Below the pieces are notes generated by a model. It was given only the letters and a program-made list of their open reading frames with translations. It was not told the origin of the DNA and did not search any database. Shown piece after piece: positions 45,559 to 53,554 of a stretch of 64,000 bases of DNA (position 1 is the first letter of the stretch; each line of letters begins with the position of its first letter). The stretch lies in assembly GCA_963726105.1 (NCBI GenBank), contig CAVSBJ010000024.1, positions 558,001 through 622,000 of the forward strand, read 5' to 3'. The translations under genes and the position numbers were made by a program. This stretch comes from Roseiarcus sp963726105 (lineage in GTDB: Bacteria > Pseudomonadota > Alphaproteobacteria > Rhizobiales > Beijerinckiaceae).

Positions 45559-46287
45559 ATGGACGGAAGCCTAAGGAACAAGACGATGATCATCACCGGC
45601 GCGAGCTCCGGAATTGGCGCCGCAGTCGCGAGACGATTTGCGGCGGCAGGCGTGAAGCTCGCGCTTGTCGCGCGCTCGCCGGACCGATTGAACGCGCTGG
45701 CGGACGAACTCGGTCCGGAATGCATCGCCCTGCCTTTGGATCTGACCAAGCCAGCCGACGTCGCGACCATGATCAAAGCCGCAGCCGACCGGTTTGGCCC
45801 CATCGACATTCTGTTCGCCAATGCGGGAAGCTATGTTGCCGGAGACGTCGCCAGCGGCGATCCCGAGGAATGGGATCGGGTCGTCGACATCAATGTGAAG
45901 AGCGTCTTTCGCGCTGTTCGGGCGGTGTTGCCGGACATGATCGCGCGGCGCTCGGGAGACGTCGTCGTCACCTCATCGATCTCGGGCCATCAGGCGATCC
46001 CTTGGGAGCCGATCTATTCGGCGACCAAGCATGCGGTACAGTCGTTCGTCCATGGCGTGCGCCGTCAGGTCGCGAAGCACAATGTGCGGATCGGATCGCT
46101 CGCGCCCGGGATGGTTCTGAACGAGCTTTGGGGCTTGACCGACCAGCACGAGATCGACCGCTGGGTCGCGGCGCATAGCGGCTTGCGGAACGACGATGTG
46201 GTTGACGCGCTTTTTTTCATGCTGACTCGGCCTCCCCATCTGGCGATTCGCGACCTCGTGATTTTGCCGCAAAGCCAGGATCTCTGA
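45559..46287 (+). CDS. SDR oxidoreductase, ribitol 2-dehydrogenase-like
   Basis: A 242-residue short-chain dehydrogenase starting at ATG 45559 (the open frame upstream from 45004 is antisense to dgoK). The cofactor site is TGASSGIGAAVARRFAAAG. The catalytic Ser is in VVTSSISGHQ, and Tyr and Lys are in YSATKHAVQSFVHG. The C-terminus LAIRDLVILPQSQDL closely follows that of ribitol dehydrogenases. It stands 78 bp from divergent dgoK, so a sugar or polyol substrate is plausible. Activity is inferred from these motifs only. Confidence 0.82.
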   Translation: MDGSLRNKTMIITGASSGIGAAVARRFAAAGVKLALVARSPDRLNALADELGPECIALPLDLTKPADVATMIKAAADRFGPIDILFANAGSYVAGDVASGDPEEWDRVVDINVKSVFRAVRAVLPDMIARRSGDVVVTSSISGHQAIPWEPIYSATKHAVQSFVHGVRRQVAKHNVRIGSLAPGMVLNELWGLTDQHEIDRWVAAHSGLRNDDVVDALFFMLTRPPHLAIRDLVILPQSQDL

Positions 46288-46392
46288 GCTCGCACCTTCC
46301 GCGCGCGTTCGGGCAACGCTGCGGCAATCGTTGACAATCCTGCGCGTCCCCTTCTATTCGCGAATCTTTGCTGGTTGGGGACGCCAAACAGA

Positions 46393-47373
46393 ATGAACCG
46401 TCGTCAGTTCGGCCGCATTGCGACCCTAGCCGCTGCATTGCCGTTCAATCCCGCGCGCGCCCAGCGCGTCGACAAATACGCCAAACAGCTCACCAACGGC
46501 GAATTCAATTGGTATCCGGAGCGCTCGGAGACCGGCCCGATCATCGCCATCGTCTCGCTGCCCGATCAGCGGGTCTATGTCTATCGCAACGGGGTCCGCA
46601 TCGCGGCCTCGAGCTGCTCGACCGGCAAGCTTGGCCACCGAACCCCGACCGGCGTGTTCAAGATCCTGCAGAAGGACAAGAACCACCATTCCTCGACCTA
46701 CAACAATGCGCCGATGCCCTACATGAACCGGCTCACCTGGTCGGGCATCGCGCTTCATGCGGGCCAGTTGCCCGGCTATCCGGCGTCGCATGGATGCGTG
46801 CGCCTGCCGAAGGATTTCGCGGAGCTCCTGTTCGGCGTGACCAAGCTCGGCATGACGGTGGTCATCGCCGACGAGAAGTCACAGCCCGAAGAGGTGACGC
46901 ATCCCGGCATGGTGCTCGGCGAATATGCCGCGCGCGAATTCAACGCGGTCGACACAGCCGTCAAAGCGACCGAATATTCGGAAGGGCGCGATCCCGCGCC
47001 GAAACTGCCAAGCGTCGTCGTCAGCAGCGCCGACAAATCGATCAGGGTGTTCGACAATGGCGTCTTGGCGGCTTCAGGCAAGGTCGAGATCCAGAATCCC
47101 GAGAAGCCCTTGGGCGAGCGTGTGTTCACCCCGAACGGCGCCGACGATCAGTCCGGTCTTCTGTCATGGCAAGCCGCGGAAATCGGAGCGGCGACGAAAA
47201 CGACCGGCGAAGACAACGTCGCAGCGCTGCGCCGCATCAAGGCCGCCCTGCCGGCCCGCGAGGCCTTTCGCAAGCGGCTCAAATTCGGCATGACCCTCGT
47301 CACCACCGACCAGCCCGCGGACGCGAAGACCCGGTCGGGCGACGGGTTCGTCGTCCTCGATTCGCAGAGTTGA
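46393..47373 (+). CDS. L,D-transpeptidase (YkuD) with Tat-type signal
   Basis: A 326-residue periplasmic enzyme. The twin-arginine N-terminus is MNRRQFGRIATLAAALPFNP, ending ARA before QRV. The YkuD domain (about residues 40-160) has the catalytic motif GIALHAGQLPGYPASHGCVR, with His, Ser-His-Gly-Cys and Arg all present. It likely forms 3-3 cross-links or attaches proteins to peptidoglycan, or handles another cell-wall cross-link. The C-terminal 150 residues are a second region without a recognised motif. The start is ATG 46393 rather than TTG 46375. Confidence 0.88.
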   Translation: MNRRQFGRIATLAAALPFNPARAQRVDKYAKQLTNGEFNWYPERSETGPIIAIVSLPDQRVYVYRNGVRIAASSCSTGKLGHRTPTGVFKILQKDKNHHSSTYNNAPMPYMNRLTWSGIALHAGQLPGYPASHGCVRLPKDFAELLFGVTKLGMTVVIADEKSQPEEVTHPGMVLGEYAAREFNAVDTAVKATEYSEGRDPAPKLPSVVVSSADKSIRVFDNGVLAASGKVEIQNPEKPLGERVFTPNGADDQSGLLSWQAAEIGAATKTTGEDNVAALRRIKAALPAREAFRKRLKFGMTLVTTDQPADAKTRSGDGFVVLDSQS

Positions 47374-47419
47374 GGCGGACGGTTTCGACCGCTTAACTCT
47401 CGGTGATCACGACTGTGGG

Positions 47420-47612
47420 TCAGACAAGTCGAATGGATCCCGGATACTTCGCGACCGTCGGATCGGACGTTAGAAGCGTAAATCCTTCGACGATGGCTTG
47501 AGCGACGAGCAGGCGATCGAACGGGTCCCTGGGAATCGGCGGCAGACCCGCCAGCGCAGCCACGTGGGTGCCGGTCATGGCGAGCGGACTCGTCAAGGCC
47601 GACCGCCCAACG
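47420..47612 (-). pseudogene. VapC-type PIN-domain toxin, C-terminal remnant
   Basis: A minus-strand reading gives LAMTGTHVAALAGLPPIPRD, then PFDRLLVAQAIVEGFTLLTS and DPTVAKYPGSIRLV before a stop at 47420. This is the last 60 residues of a PIN-domain ribonuclease of the VapC/Sll0205 type, including the conserved RDPFDR. The N-terminal Asp residues and any antitoxin gene are missing. The frame runs into the 3' end of the benzoate-CoA ligase gene without a start. It is too short for the usual 60-150-residue gene and is not functional. Confidence 0.7.
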
Positions 47613-47630
47613 ACAGCGGCGCCACCTCGA

Positions 47631-49226
47631 TTAGCCTTCGCTGACCGCTGACGCGCTCTGCTCCCGCTCGCGTAAGCGAAAGCGCTGGATCTTGCCGGTC
47701 GCAGTCTTCGGCAGTTCGGCGATGAATGCGATCGAGCGCGGGTATTTGTATGGCGCGAGGCGATCCTTGACGAAGCCCTTGAGCTCCGCCTCGTCCGCCG
47801 AAGCGCCTTCCTTCAGGACCACGAACGCCTTGGACTTGATGAGCCCATCGGCGTCGGGCGCGCCAATCACCGCGGCCTCGAGGACAGAGGGATGCTGCAC
47901 GAGCGTCGCCTCGACCTCGAACGGGCTGACCCACACGCCGCCGACCTTCAGCATGTCGTCCGAGCGGCCGGCGTAAGTGTACGTCCCGTCGGCGTTGCGG
48001 ACGTATTTGTCGCCGCTTTTCGTCCAGCGGCCTTCGAAAGTCTCGCGCGTCTTGGCGCGGTTGCCCCAGTACATGAGCGCCGCCGACGGACCGGCGATGT
48101 AAAGGTCCCCCGGTTCGCCGTCCGCGACGGACCGACCATCCTCGCCCCGCACCTCGATGTCGTAGCCCGGCACCGGCCAGCCGGTCGAGCCGTACCGCAC
48201 CTTGTCTGGGCGGTTGGAAATGAAGATATGCAGCATCTCGGTCGAGCCAATGCCGTCGACGATGTCGACGCCGAAATGGCGCTTGAACCTCTCGCCAATC
48301 TCGGCCGGCAACGCTTCACCCGCGGAAGACGCGAGCCTCAAAGCCACGTCTTCACGGTTCGGCAGCAGGCTCGAAGCGAGCATGCCGGCATAGCCAGTCG
48401 GCGCGCCATAAAAGACGGTGGGTTTGACGCCGCCAACGCCGCCGTTCAGACGTTTGAACACCGCCTCCGGCGTTGGCCGTTCCGCCATGAGCAGCGCCGT
48501 TGCGCCGACCGCGAGCGGAAAGGTCAGCGCGTTGCCGAGTCCATAGGCGAAAAAGAGCTTGGCGGCGGAGAAACAGACGTCGCTTTCCCGAAGCTTCAGG
48601 ATCGCCCTGCCGTAGAGTTCGGTCGTCCAATAAGGGTTCGCGTGCGAATGCACCGTCCCTTTGGGCCGTCCGGTCGAGCCCGACGAATAGAGCCAGAAAG
48701 CGGGGTCGTCGGCCCGCGTGTGCGCCGCCTTCCTGAGCGGCGCCGCGCGGGCGAGGAAGTCGCTGAACTCGATTTCGCTTGGCTCGAGCGGTTGCGCGGG
48801 ACGCGAGACGACGACGGTATGGACCTCGTGGTCCGACTTGGCGAGCGCGGCCTTCAGCGCCGGCTTGACCGCGCCGCTGACCAGCACGGCCTGGGCGCGC
48901 GAATGTTCGAGCATATAGGCGAGATCGTCGGCGGTCAGCAGCGTGTTGACCGCAACCGGGACGATTCCCGCCAGCATGGCGCCGAGGAAGGCGACCGGCC
49001 AGTCGACGCTATCCTGCATAAAAATCAGCGCGCGCTCCTCGCGCTTGACGCCCCTCTCCTTGAGCGCCGCGGCGAACCGGCGAACGCGCTCGTCGAGCTC
49101 TCGGTAGGTCAGGAAGCCGATGTCGTCGATGAACGCCGCTTTTGCGATGCGCCCCGCATTGCCCGCGAGCAGATGCGCCGCGAAGTTGAACGCCTCCGGC
49201 GGCGGTTCAACCGGGGTCACGGTCAT
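47631..49226 (-). CDS. bclA: benzoate-CoA ligase
   Basis: A 531-residue adenylate-forming ligase. The AMP-binding P-loop is LYSSGSTGRPKGTVHSH, then GIGSTEMLHIFISNRP, GRSDDMLKVGGVWVSPFEVE and the catalytic Lys near the end in LPKTATGKIQRFRLRE. TVHSH after the P-loop, GSTEMLHIFISN and YWGNRAKT are typical of benzoate/4-hydroxybenzoate-CoA ligases. It makes benzoyl-CoA, the substrate of BoxAB. It is divergent to boxR across 130 bp, with GAGGGGAGA upstream of its ATG. The symbol bclA is by homology; badA and boxD-type names are also used. Confidence 0.9.
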   Translation of the reverse strand: MTVTPVEPPPEAFNFAAHLLAGNAGRIAKAAFIDDIGFLTYRELDERVRRFAAALKERGVKREERALIFMQDSVDWPVAFLGAMLAGIVPVAVNTLLTADDLAYMLEHSRAQAVLVSGAVKPALKAALAKSDHEVHTVVVSRPAQPLEPSEIEFSDFLARAAPLRKAAHTRADDPAFWLYSSGSTGRPKGTVHSHANPYWTTELYGRAILKLRESDVCFSAAKLFFAYGLGNALTFPLAVGATALLMAERPTPEAVFKRLNGGVGGVKPTVFYGAPTGYAGMLASSLLPNREDVALRLASSAGEALPAEIGERFKRHFGVDIVDGIGSTEMLHIFISNRPDKVRYGSTGWPVPGYDIEVRGEDGRSVADGEPGDLYIAGPSAALMYWGNRAKTRETFEGRWTKSGDKYVRNADGTYTYAGRSDDMLKVGGVWVSPFEVEATLVQHPSVLEAAVIGAPDADGLIKSKAFVVLKEGASADEAELKGFVKDRLAPYKYPRSIAFIAELPKTATGKIQRFRLREREQSASAVSEG

Positions 49227-49295
49227 CGGCGTCTCCCCTCACGCAGGCGAAGCCGCGTTGGCGTCCGTGGCTTGACCGCCGCCGCCGTTCAACGC

Positions 49296-49327
49296 TTGCC
49301 CGCCCCACCTTAATGCAATATTATGCC
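49296..49327 (+). promoter_or_regulatory. predicted boxR promoter with a BoxR-type site over the -10 box
   Basis: TTGCCC at 49296-49301 and TATTAT at 49319-49324 are spaced by exactly 17 bp, a good sigma70-like pair 33 bp before the TTG start of boxR. The sequence TGCAATATTATGCC at 49314-49327 overlaps the -10 box; read on the other strand it matches the site in front of boxC. TGCA repeats are the core of operators bound by the related regulator BzdR. It would also lie in the control region of the divergent ligase gene. Confidence 0.55.
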
Positions 49328-49356
49328 TGTTTGGTTCTTAGAGGCGGGTTCGGACC

Positions 49357-50373
49357 TTGTCAAACACCGTATCGTCTTCGCCTGCCGCCGCTGAGGATCG
49401 CGCGGATCGAACTTTGGCCCAACCCGCGGCAACCGGTCCGATCGCTGGAGTGGACGAGACGGCCCCGGCGACAATCGTGGGGGCAGAGGAGACCAAGGAC
49501 CCGTTCCTGGCCGCGCTCGGCGCGCGCGCGAAAGCTTTGCGCGTGCGTCGAGGGTTGACCCGCAAGGCCCTTTCCCGCGCGACTGGCGTTTCCGAGCGGC
49601 ATCTGGCCAACCTTGAATATGGGGTCGGCAACGCCTCGATCCTGGTCCTCGTGCAGGTGGCTCGGGCGCTTCAATGCTCGCTAGCCGAGCTCGTCGGCGA
49701 CGTCACCACGCAATCGCCGGAATGGCTCATGCTGCGCGAGATGCTGGCCGACCGCGACGAGGCGACCCTGCGCCGCGTGCGCCTCGCGGCCCTGGAACTC
49801 ACGGGCGGCGGATCGCCGCGCAGCGAAGAAGCGCCCGCCCGCTCTTCGCGAATCGCCTTGATCGGCCTGCGCGGCGCCGGGAAATCAACGCTTGGCCGGA
49901 TGCTCGCCGAGGACCTCAACTTTCCGTTCGTCGAGCTCAGCCGCGAGATCGAGACGCTCGCCGGCTGCAGCATCAGCGAGATTCTGGGGCTCTACGGCCA
50001 GAACGCCTATCGCCGCTATGAGCGCCGCGCGCTCGAGGAGGCGATCGAGGCCTATCCCGAGGCGGTCATCGCCACGGCGGGCGGACTGGTCAGCGACCTC
50101 GGCAGCTTCAACCTCCTCTTGCGCCGCTGCATGACCATCTGGCTCATGGCCGATCCCGAAGACCATATGAGCCGGGTCCTGGCTCAGGGCGACTTGAGGC
50201 CGATGGCCGCGAGCCGCGAGGCGATGGAGGACTTGAAGTCGATCGTCGCGAGCCGGGCCGCGTTCTATTCCAAGGCCGACATGCGGGTCGACACCAGCGT
50301 GCAGCCGTTGGCGGAAACCTTCCAGATCTTGCGGGCCGAGGCGCGCGGCGCGATCGGCCTGCCCACCCAATGA
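49357..50373 (+). CDS. boxR: BoxR-type regulator: XRE HTH fused to shikimate-kinase-like domain
   Basis: A 338-residue regulator of aerobic benzoyl-CoA degradation. An XRE helix-turn-helix lies about residues 58-113 (LTRKALSRATGVSERHLANL). After a linker, the second half is homologous to shikimate kinase, with Walker A GLRGAGKSTLG at 170-180. This is the domain plan of BzdR/BoxR, in which the kinase-like part binds benzoyl-CoA as inducer. TTG 49357 is used as start because no ATG fits; the first 45 residues are low-complexity. It sits between the ligase and boxCAB and is itself likely autoregulated. Confidence 0.92.
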   Translation: MSNTVSSSPAAAEDRADRTLAQPAATGPIAGVDETAPATIVGAEETKDPFLAALGARAKALRVRRGLTRKALSRATGVSERHLANLEYGVGNASILVLVQVARALQCSLAELVGDVTTQSPEWLMLREMLADRDEATLRRVRLAALELTGGGSPRSEEAPARSSRIALIGLRGAGKSTLGRMLAEDLNFPFVELSREIETLAGCSISEILGLYGQNAYRRYERRALEEAIEAYPEAVIATAGGLVSDLGSFNLLLRRCMTIWLMADPEDHMSRVLAQGDLRPMAASREAMEDLKSIVASRAAFYSKADMRVDTSVQPLAETFQILRAEARGAIGLPTQ

Positions 50374-50392
50374 TCCCGGCGCAAGGTTCGCC

Positions 50393-50436
50393 TTGTGCAG
50401 GGATTGATAGCGCATTATGATGCACGACCTGCAATA
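50393..50436 (+). promoter_or_regulatory. predicted boxC promoter with three TGCA repeats
   Basis: TTGTGC at 50393-50398 and TATGAT at 50416-50421 are spaced by 17 bp. TGCA occurs at 50396-50399 (over the -35), 50421-50424 (at the -10) and 50430-50433 (at about +1), the last two starting 9 bp apart. GCATTATGATGCA (50412-50424) resembles GCATAATATTGCA read on the minus strand at 49314-49326. The placement suits repression by BoxR and release by benzoyl-CoA. Confidence 0.55.
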
Positions 50437-50444
50437 AACTGCCT

Positions 50445-52103
50445 ATGAATGGGAACCCCATGGATCGGGTCGACTATCAAACCAAGCCCTCCCGTTACAG
50501 GCACTGGAAGCTCAAGTTCGACGGGCCGGTGGCGACGCTCCTTGCGGACTTCGACGAGAACGCCGGCTTGCGACCTGGCTACAAGCTCAAGCTCAATAGC
50601 TACGATCTCGGCGTCGACATCGAACTCAACGACGCGGTCAACCGCATCCGTTTCGAGCGCCCGGAAGTGCGCGCCGTCGTCATCATGAGCGCCCGCGAGC
50701 GGGTATTCTGCTCCGGCGCCAACATCTTCATGCTGGGCGTCTCGAGCCACGCCTGGAAGGTCAACTTCTGCAAGTTCACCAACGAAACCCGGAATGGCCT
50801 GGAGGATTCGTCCAAGCATGAAGGCTTGAAGTTCCTGGCCGCCGTCAACGGCTCGTGCGCCGGCGGCGGCTACGAGCTAGCGCTGGCCTGCGACGAGATC
50901 ATCCTCATCGACGACCGCTCGAGCGCGGTCAGCCTGCCCGAAGTGCCGCTGCTCGGCGTGCTCCCGGGGACTGGCGGTCTGACGCGGCTGACCGACAAGC
51001 GCCACGTCCGTCATGATCTCGCGGACGTCTTCTGCACCACCAGCGAAGGCGTGCGCGGCGACAAGGCTCTCACCTGGCGTCTTGTCGACGCGATCGCCAA
51101 GCCGGCGCAATTCGAGGCCAAGGTGAACGAGCGCGCTCTCGCGCTCGCCGCGATCAGCGAACGGCCTCGGTCGGCGAAGGGCGTCGCGCTCACGGCAATC
51201 CAACGCGTTATCGAAGCGGATGCGCTCCGCTACTCTCATTTGACGGTGACGATCGACCGGGGCGCCCGCGCCGCGACTTTCGTGATCAGGGGCCCGAGCG
51301 GCGCCCAGCCCAAGGACATCCCGGCGATCGAGGCCATGGGCGCGCGCTGGTATCCGCTTGCGCTTGCCCGCGAGCTCGAGGACGCGATCCTGTCGATGCG
51401 CACCAACGAGCTCGATATCGGCGTATGGCTGATGAAGACGGAAGGGCAGCTCGAGGCGGTTCTGGCGATGGACGCGACGCTTCGCACGCTCAAAGACCAT
51501 TGGCTCGTGCGCGAAACCATAGGCTATCTGCGCCGCAGTTTGAGCCGGCTCGACGTCACCTCGCGCAGCCTGTTCGCGCTCGTCGACGAGGGGTCATGCT
51601 TCGGTGGCGCGCTACTGGAACTGGCCCTCGCTTGCGACCGGATCTACCATCTGGCTGCGCCGAATGACGAAGCGCCCAGAGTCGCGGTGAGCGCGGCGAA
51701 CTTTGGCGACTACCCGATGGCGAGCGGCCAGAGCCGGCTTGGACGGCGCTTCTACGACGAGAGGCCGGCGCTCGAGGCGCTGAAGTCGGCCATCGGCAAG
51801 CCCCTCGACGCGGACTGCGCCTTCGCCCTTGGCCTCGCCACCAGCATTCCTGACGATATCGACTGGGCGGACGAGATTCGCATCGCTGTGGAGGAACGCG
51901 CGTCGATGAGCCCGGACGCCCTGACCGCGATGGAGGCCAACCTGCGCTTCGACGGTCCGGAGACGCTCGCCACCCGCGTGTTCGGCCGCCTCACCGCCTG
52001 GCAGAACTGGATCTTCCAGCGCCCGAATGCGGTCGGCGACAAGGGCGCGCTCAAAGTCTACGGCAAGGGCGAGAAGGCTGCGTTCGACTGGAACCGGGTG
52101 TAG
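50445..52103 (+). CDS. boxC: 2,3-epoxybenzoyl-CoA dihydrolase BoxC
   Basis: A 552-residue ring-opening enzyme with an enoyl-CoA-hydratase-like fold in two related halves (for example VFCSGANIFMLGV and NGSCAGGGYELALACDEI in the first, GSCFGGALLELALACDRI in the second). It hydrolyses the epoxide made by BoxAB to 3,4-dehydroadipyl-CoA semialdehyde and formate. The N-terminus YQTKPSRYRHWKLKFDG is typical. ATG 50445 or ATG 50460 may be the start. It is first in boxC-boxA-boxB, 72 bp after boxR. Confidence 0.95.
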   Translation: MNGNPMDRVDYQTKPSRYRHWKLKFDGPVATLLADFDENAGLRPGYKLKLNSYDLGVDIELNDAVNRIRFERPEVRAVVIMSARERVFCSGANIFMLGVSSHAWKVNFCKFTNETRNGLEDSSKHEGLKFLAAVNGSCAGGGYELALACDEIILIDDRSSAVSLPEVPLLGVLPGTGGLTRLTDKRHVRHDLADVFCTTSEGVRGDKALTWRLVDAIAKPAQFEAKVNERALALAAISERPRSAKGVALTAIQRVIEADALRYSHLTVTIDRGARAATFVIRGPSGAQPKDIPAIEAMGARWYPLALARELEDAILSMRTNELDIGVWLMKTEGQLEAVLAMDATLRTLKDHWLVRETIGYLRRSLSRLDVTSRSLFALVDEGSCFGGALLELALACDRIYHLAAPNDEAPRVAVSAANFGDYPMASGQSRLGRRFYDERPALEALKSAIGKPLDADCAFALGLATSIPDDIDWADEIRIAVEERASMSPDALTAMEANLRFDGPETLATRVFGRLTAWQNWIFQRPNAVGDKGALKVYGKGEKAAFDWNRV

Positions 52104-52118
52104 GCGATGTCATCGGCC

Positions 52119-52247
52119 GTCATTGCGAGGAGCGCAGCCACGAAGCCATCCAAGAGCCGAAGGGCGTCCTCTATTCCCCTGGATTGCTTCGCCGTAGCCC
52201 GTCCGGAAGGACGAGCGTCTTTCGACGCCCTATCGCTCGCAATGGCG
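52119..52247. repeat. palindromic intergenic repeat between boxC and boxA
   Basis: The left part CGTCATTGCGAG then GAAGCCATCCA is mirrored on the right by TGGATTGCTTC then CTCGCAATGGCG. This is the pattern of the dispersed extragenic palindromic element common in many alphaproteobacterial genomes, with an internal insert. It lies entirely between the two genes and could form a large hairpin in the transcript, possibly affecting boxA and boxB levels. Confidence 0.65.
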
Positions 52248-52263
52248 CCGCAGAGGTAAGCGC

Positions 52264-53541
52264 GTGATGGACGCGTCCGCGCCCGAGGTCATCAGGCAGC
52301 ATTTGATCGACCCCGAAATCTGCATCCGCTGCAACACCTGCAAATCGACCTGCCCGGTCGGGGCCATCACGCATGACGCGCGCAACTATGTGGTCGATGC
52401 GAGCATCTGCAATCTCTGCATGGCCTGCGTTCCCCCCTGCCCGACCGGCAGCATCGACAATTGGCGCGCCATGCCGCGGGTTCGGGCTTACAGCGTCGAG
52501 GCGCAATTTGAGTGGGACGCCTTGCCGCAAGAATTGAGCGCGGAAGAACTTGGCGACGCGGACGCGTCCGCCGCGGCTCTGGCCGGGGCCGCGCCTCAGA
52601 CCACGCCCAGCGAAGTGGGCGAGGAAGCGGCGTTCGAGGTCAGCGCCTATGCCGCTCAGATCCCGCCCTGGTCGGCGGCCAGCCCTTACGCCAACCTCTA
52701 CGGTCCGAAGGCCGCGACGCGATCGGTCGCGGCCACCGTCGCCGGCAATGTTCGGGTGACCGACGTCGGCAAGGACTACGACACGCATCACATCGTGCTC
52801 GATTTCGGCGCCATGCCGTTTCCGGTGCTCGAAGGGCAATCGATCGGGATCATTCCTCCCGGCGCCGATGCGGACGGACGACCGCATCACCCGCGGCAAT
52901 ATTCGGTCGCAAGCCCCCGCAATGGCGAGCGGCCCGGTTACAACAACGTCTCACTCACCGTGAAGCGTGTGCTGGAGGATCACCAGGGCCGGTCGGTGCG
53001 CGGAACCGTCAGCAACTATCTTTGCGACCTCGGCGTCGGCGACACGGTCGAGGTCACCGGACCGTTCGGCGTGAGCTTCCTCATGCCGAACCATCCGAAG
53101 AGCGCGATCGTGATGATCTGCACCGGCACCGGAAGCGCGCCGATGCGCGCGATGACCGAGTGGCGGCGCCGTTTGCGCAAGTCGGGCAAATTCGAGAGCG
53201 GCAAGCTGATGCTGTTCTTTGGCGCCCGCACGAAAGAAGAACTTCCGTACTTCGGGCCGCTCGGCAATCTGCCGAAGGACTTCATCGACATCAACTTCGC
53301 CTTCAGCCGCACGCCCGGTCAGCCCAAGCGTTACGTGCAGGACGTGATGCGCGAACGGGCTGCCGACCTCGCGCCGCTCATCGCCGATCCGCACGCCTAT
53401 TTCTACGTCTGCGGCCTCAAGGCGATGGAGGAGGGCGTGGTGCTCGCGTTGCGCGACATCGCGATCAATGCCGGGCTCGATTGGGCGACCGCGGGACCTG
53501 CGCTCAAGCGCCACGGACGGCTGCACCTGGAAACCTACTGA
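52264..53541 (+). CDS. boxA: benzoyl-CoA 2,3-epoxidase subunit BoxA (reductase)
   Basis: A 425-residue flavo-iron-sulfur reductase supplying electrons to BoxB. Two [4Fe-4S] ferredoxin motifs are complete: Cys20, 23, 26, 30 and Cys49, 52, 55, 59. After an Ala/Glu-rich linker (about 80-140) comes the ferredoxin-NADP reductase part, with FAD site HPRQYSVASPRNG and NADPH site MICTGTGSAPMRAM. The start is GTG 52264 or ATG 52267, behind AGAGGT. It lies 160 bp after boxC and 13 bp before boxB. Confidence 0.95.
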   Translation: MMDASAPEVIRQHLIDPEICIRCNTCKSTCPVGAITHDARNYVVDASICNLCMACVPPCPTGSIDNWRAMPRVRAYSVEAQFEWDALPQELSAEELGDADASAAALAGAAPQTTPSEVGEEAAFEVSAYAAQIPPWSAASPYANLYGPKAATRSVAATVAGNVRVTDVGKDYDTHHIVLDFGAMPFPVLEGQSIGIIPPGADADGRPHHPRQYSVASPRNGERPGYNNVSLTVKRVLEDHQGRSVRGTVSNYLCDLGVGDTVEVTGPFGVSFLMPNHPKSAIVMICTGTGSAPMRAMTEWRRRLRKSGKFESGKLMLFFGARTKEELPYFGPLGNLPKDFIDINFAFSRTPGQPKRYVQDVMRERAADLAPLIADPHAYFYVCGLKAMEEGVVLALRDIAINAGLDWATAGPALKRHGRLHLETY

Positions 53542-53554
53542 ACGGGAGAAACCC

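Noticed and set aside
47892..49313. 473-codon open frame antisense to benzoate-CoA ligase
   Set aside because: Same artefact; the ligase motifs are unambiguous on the minus strand.
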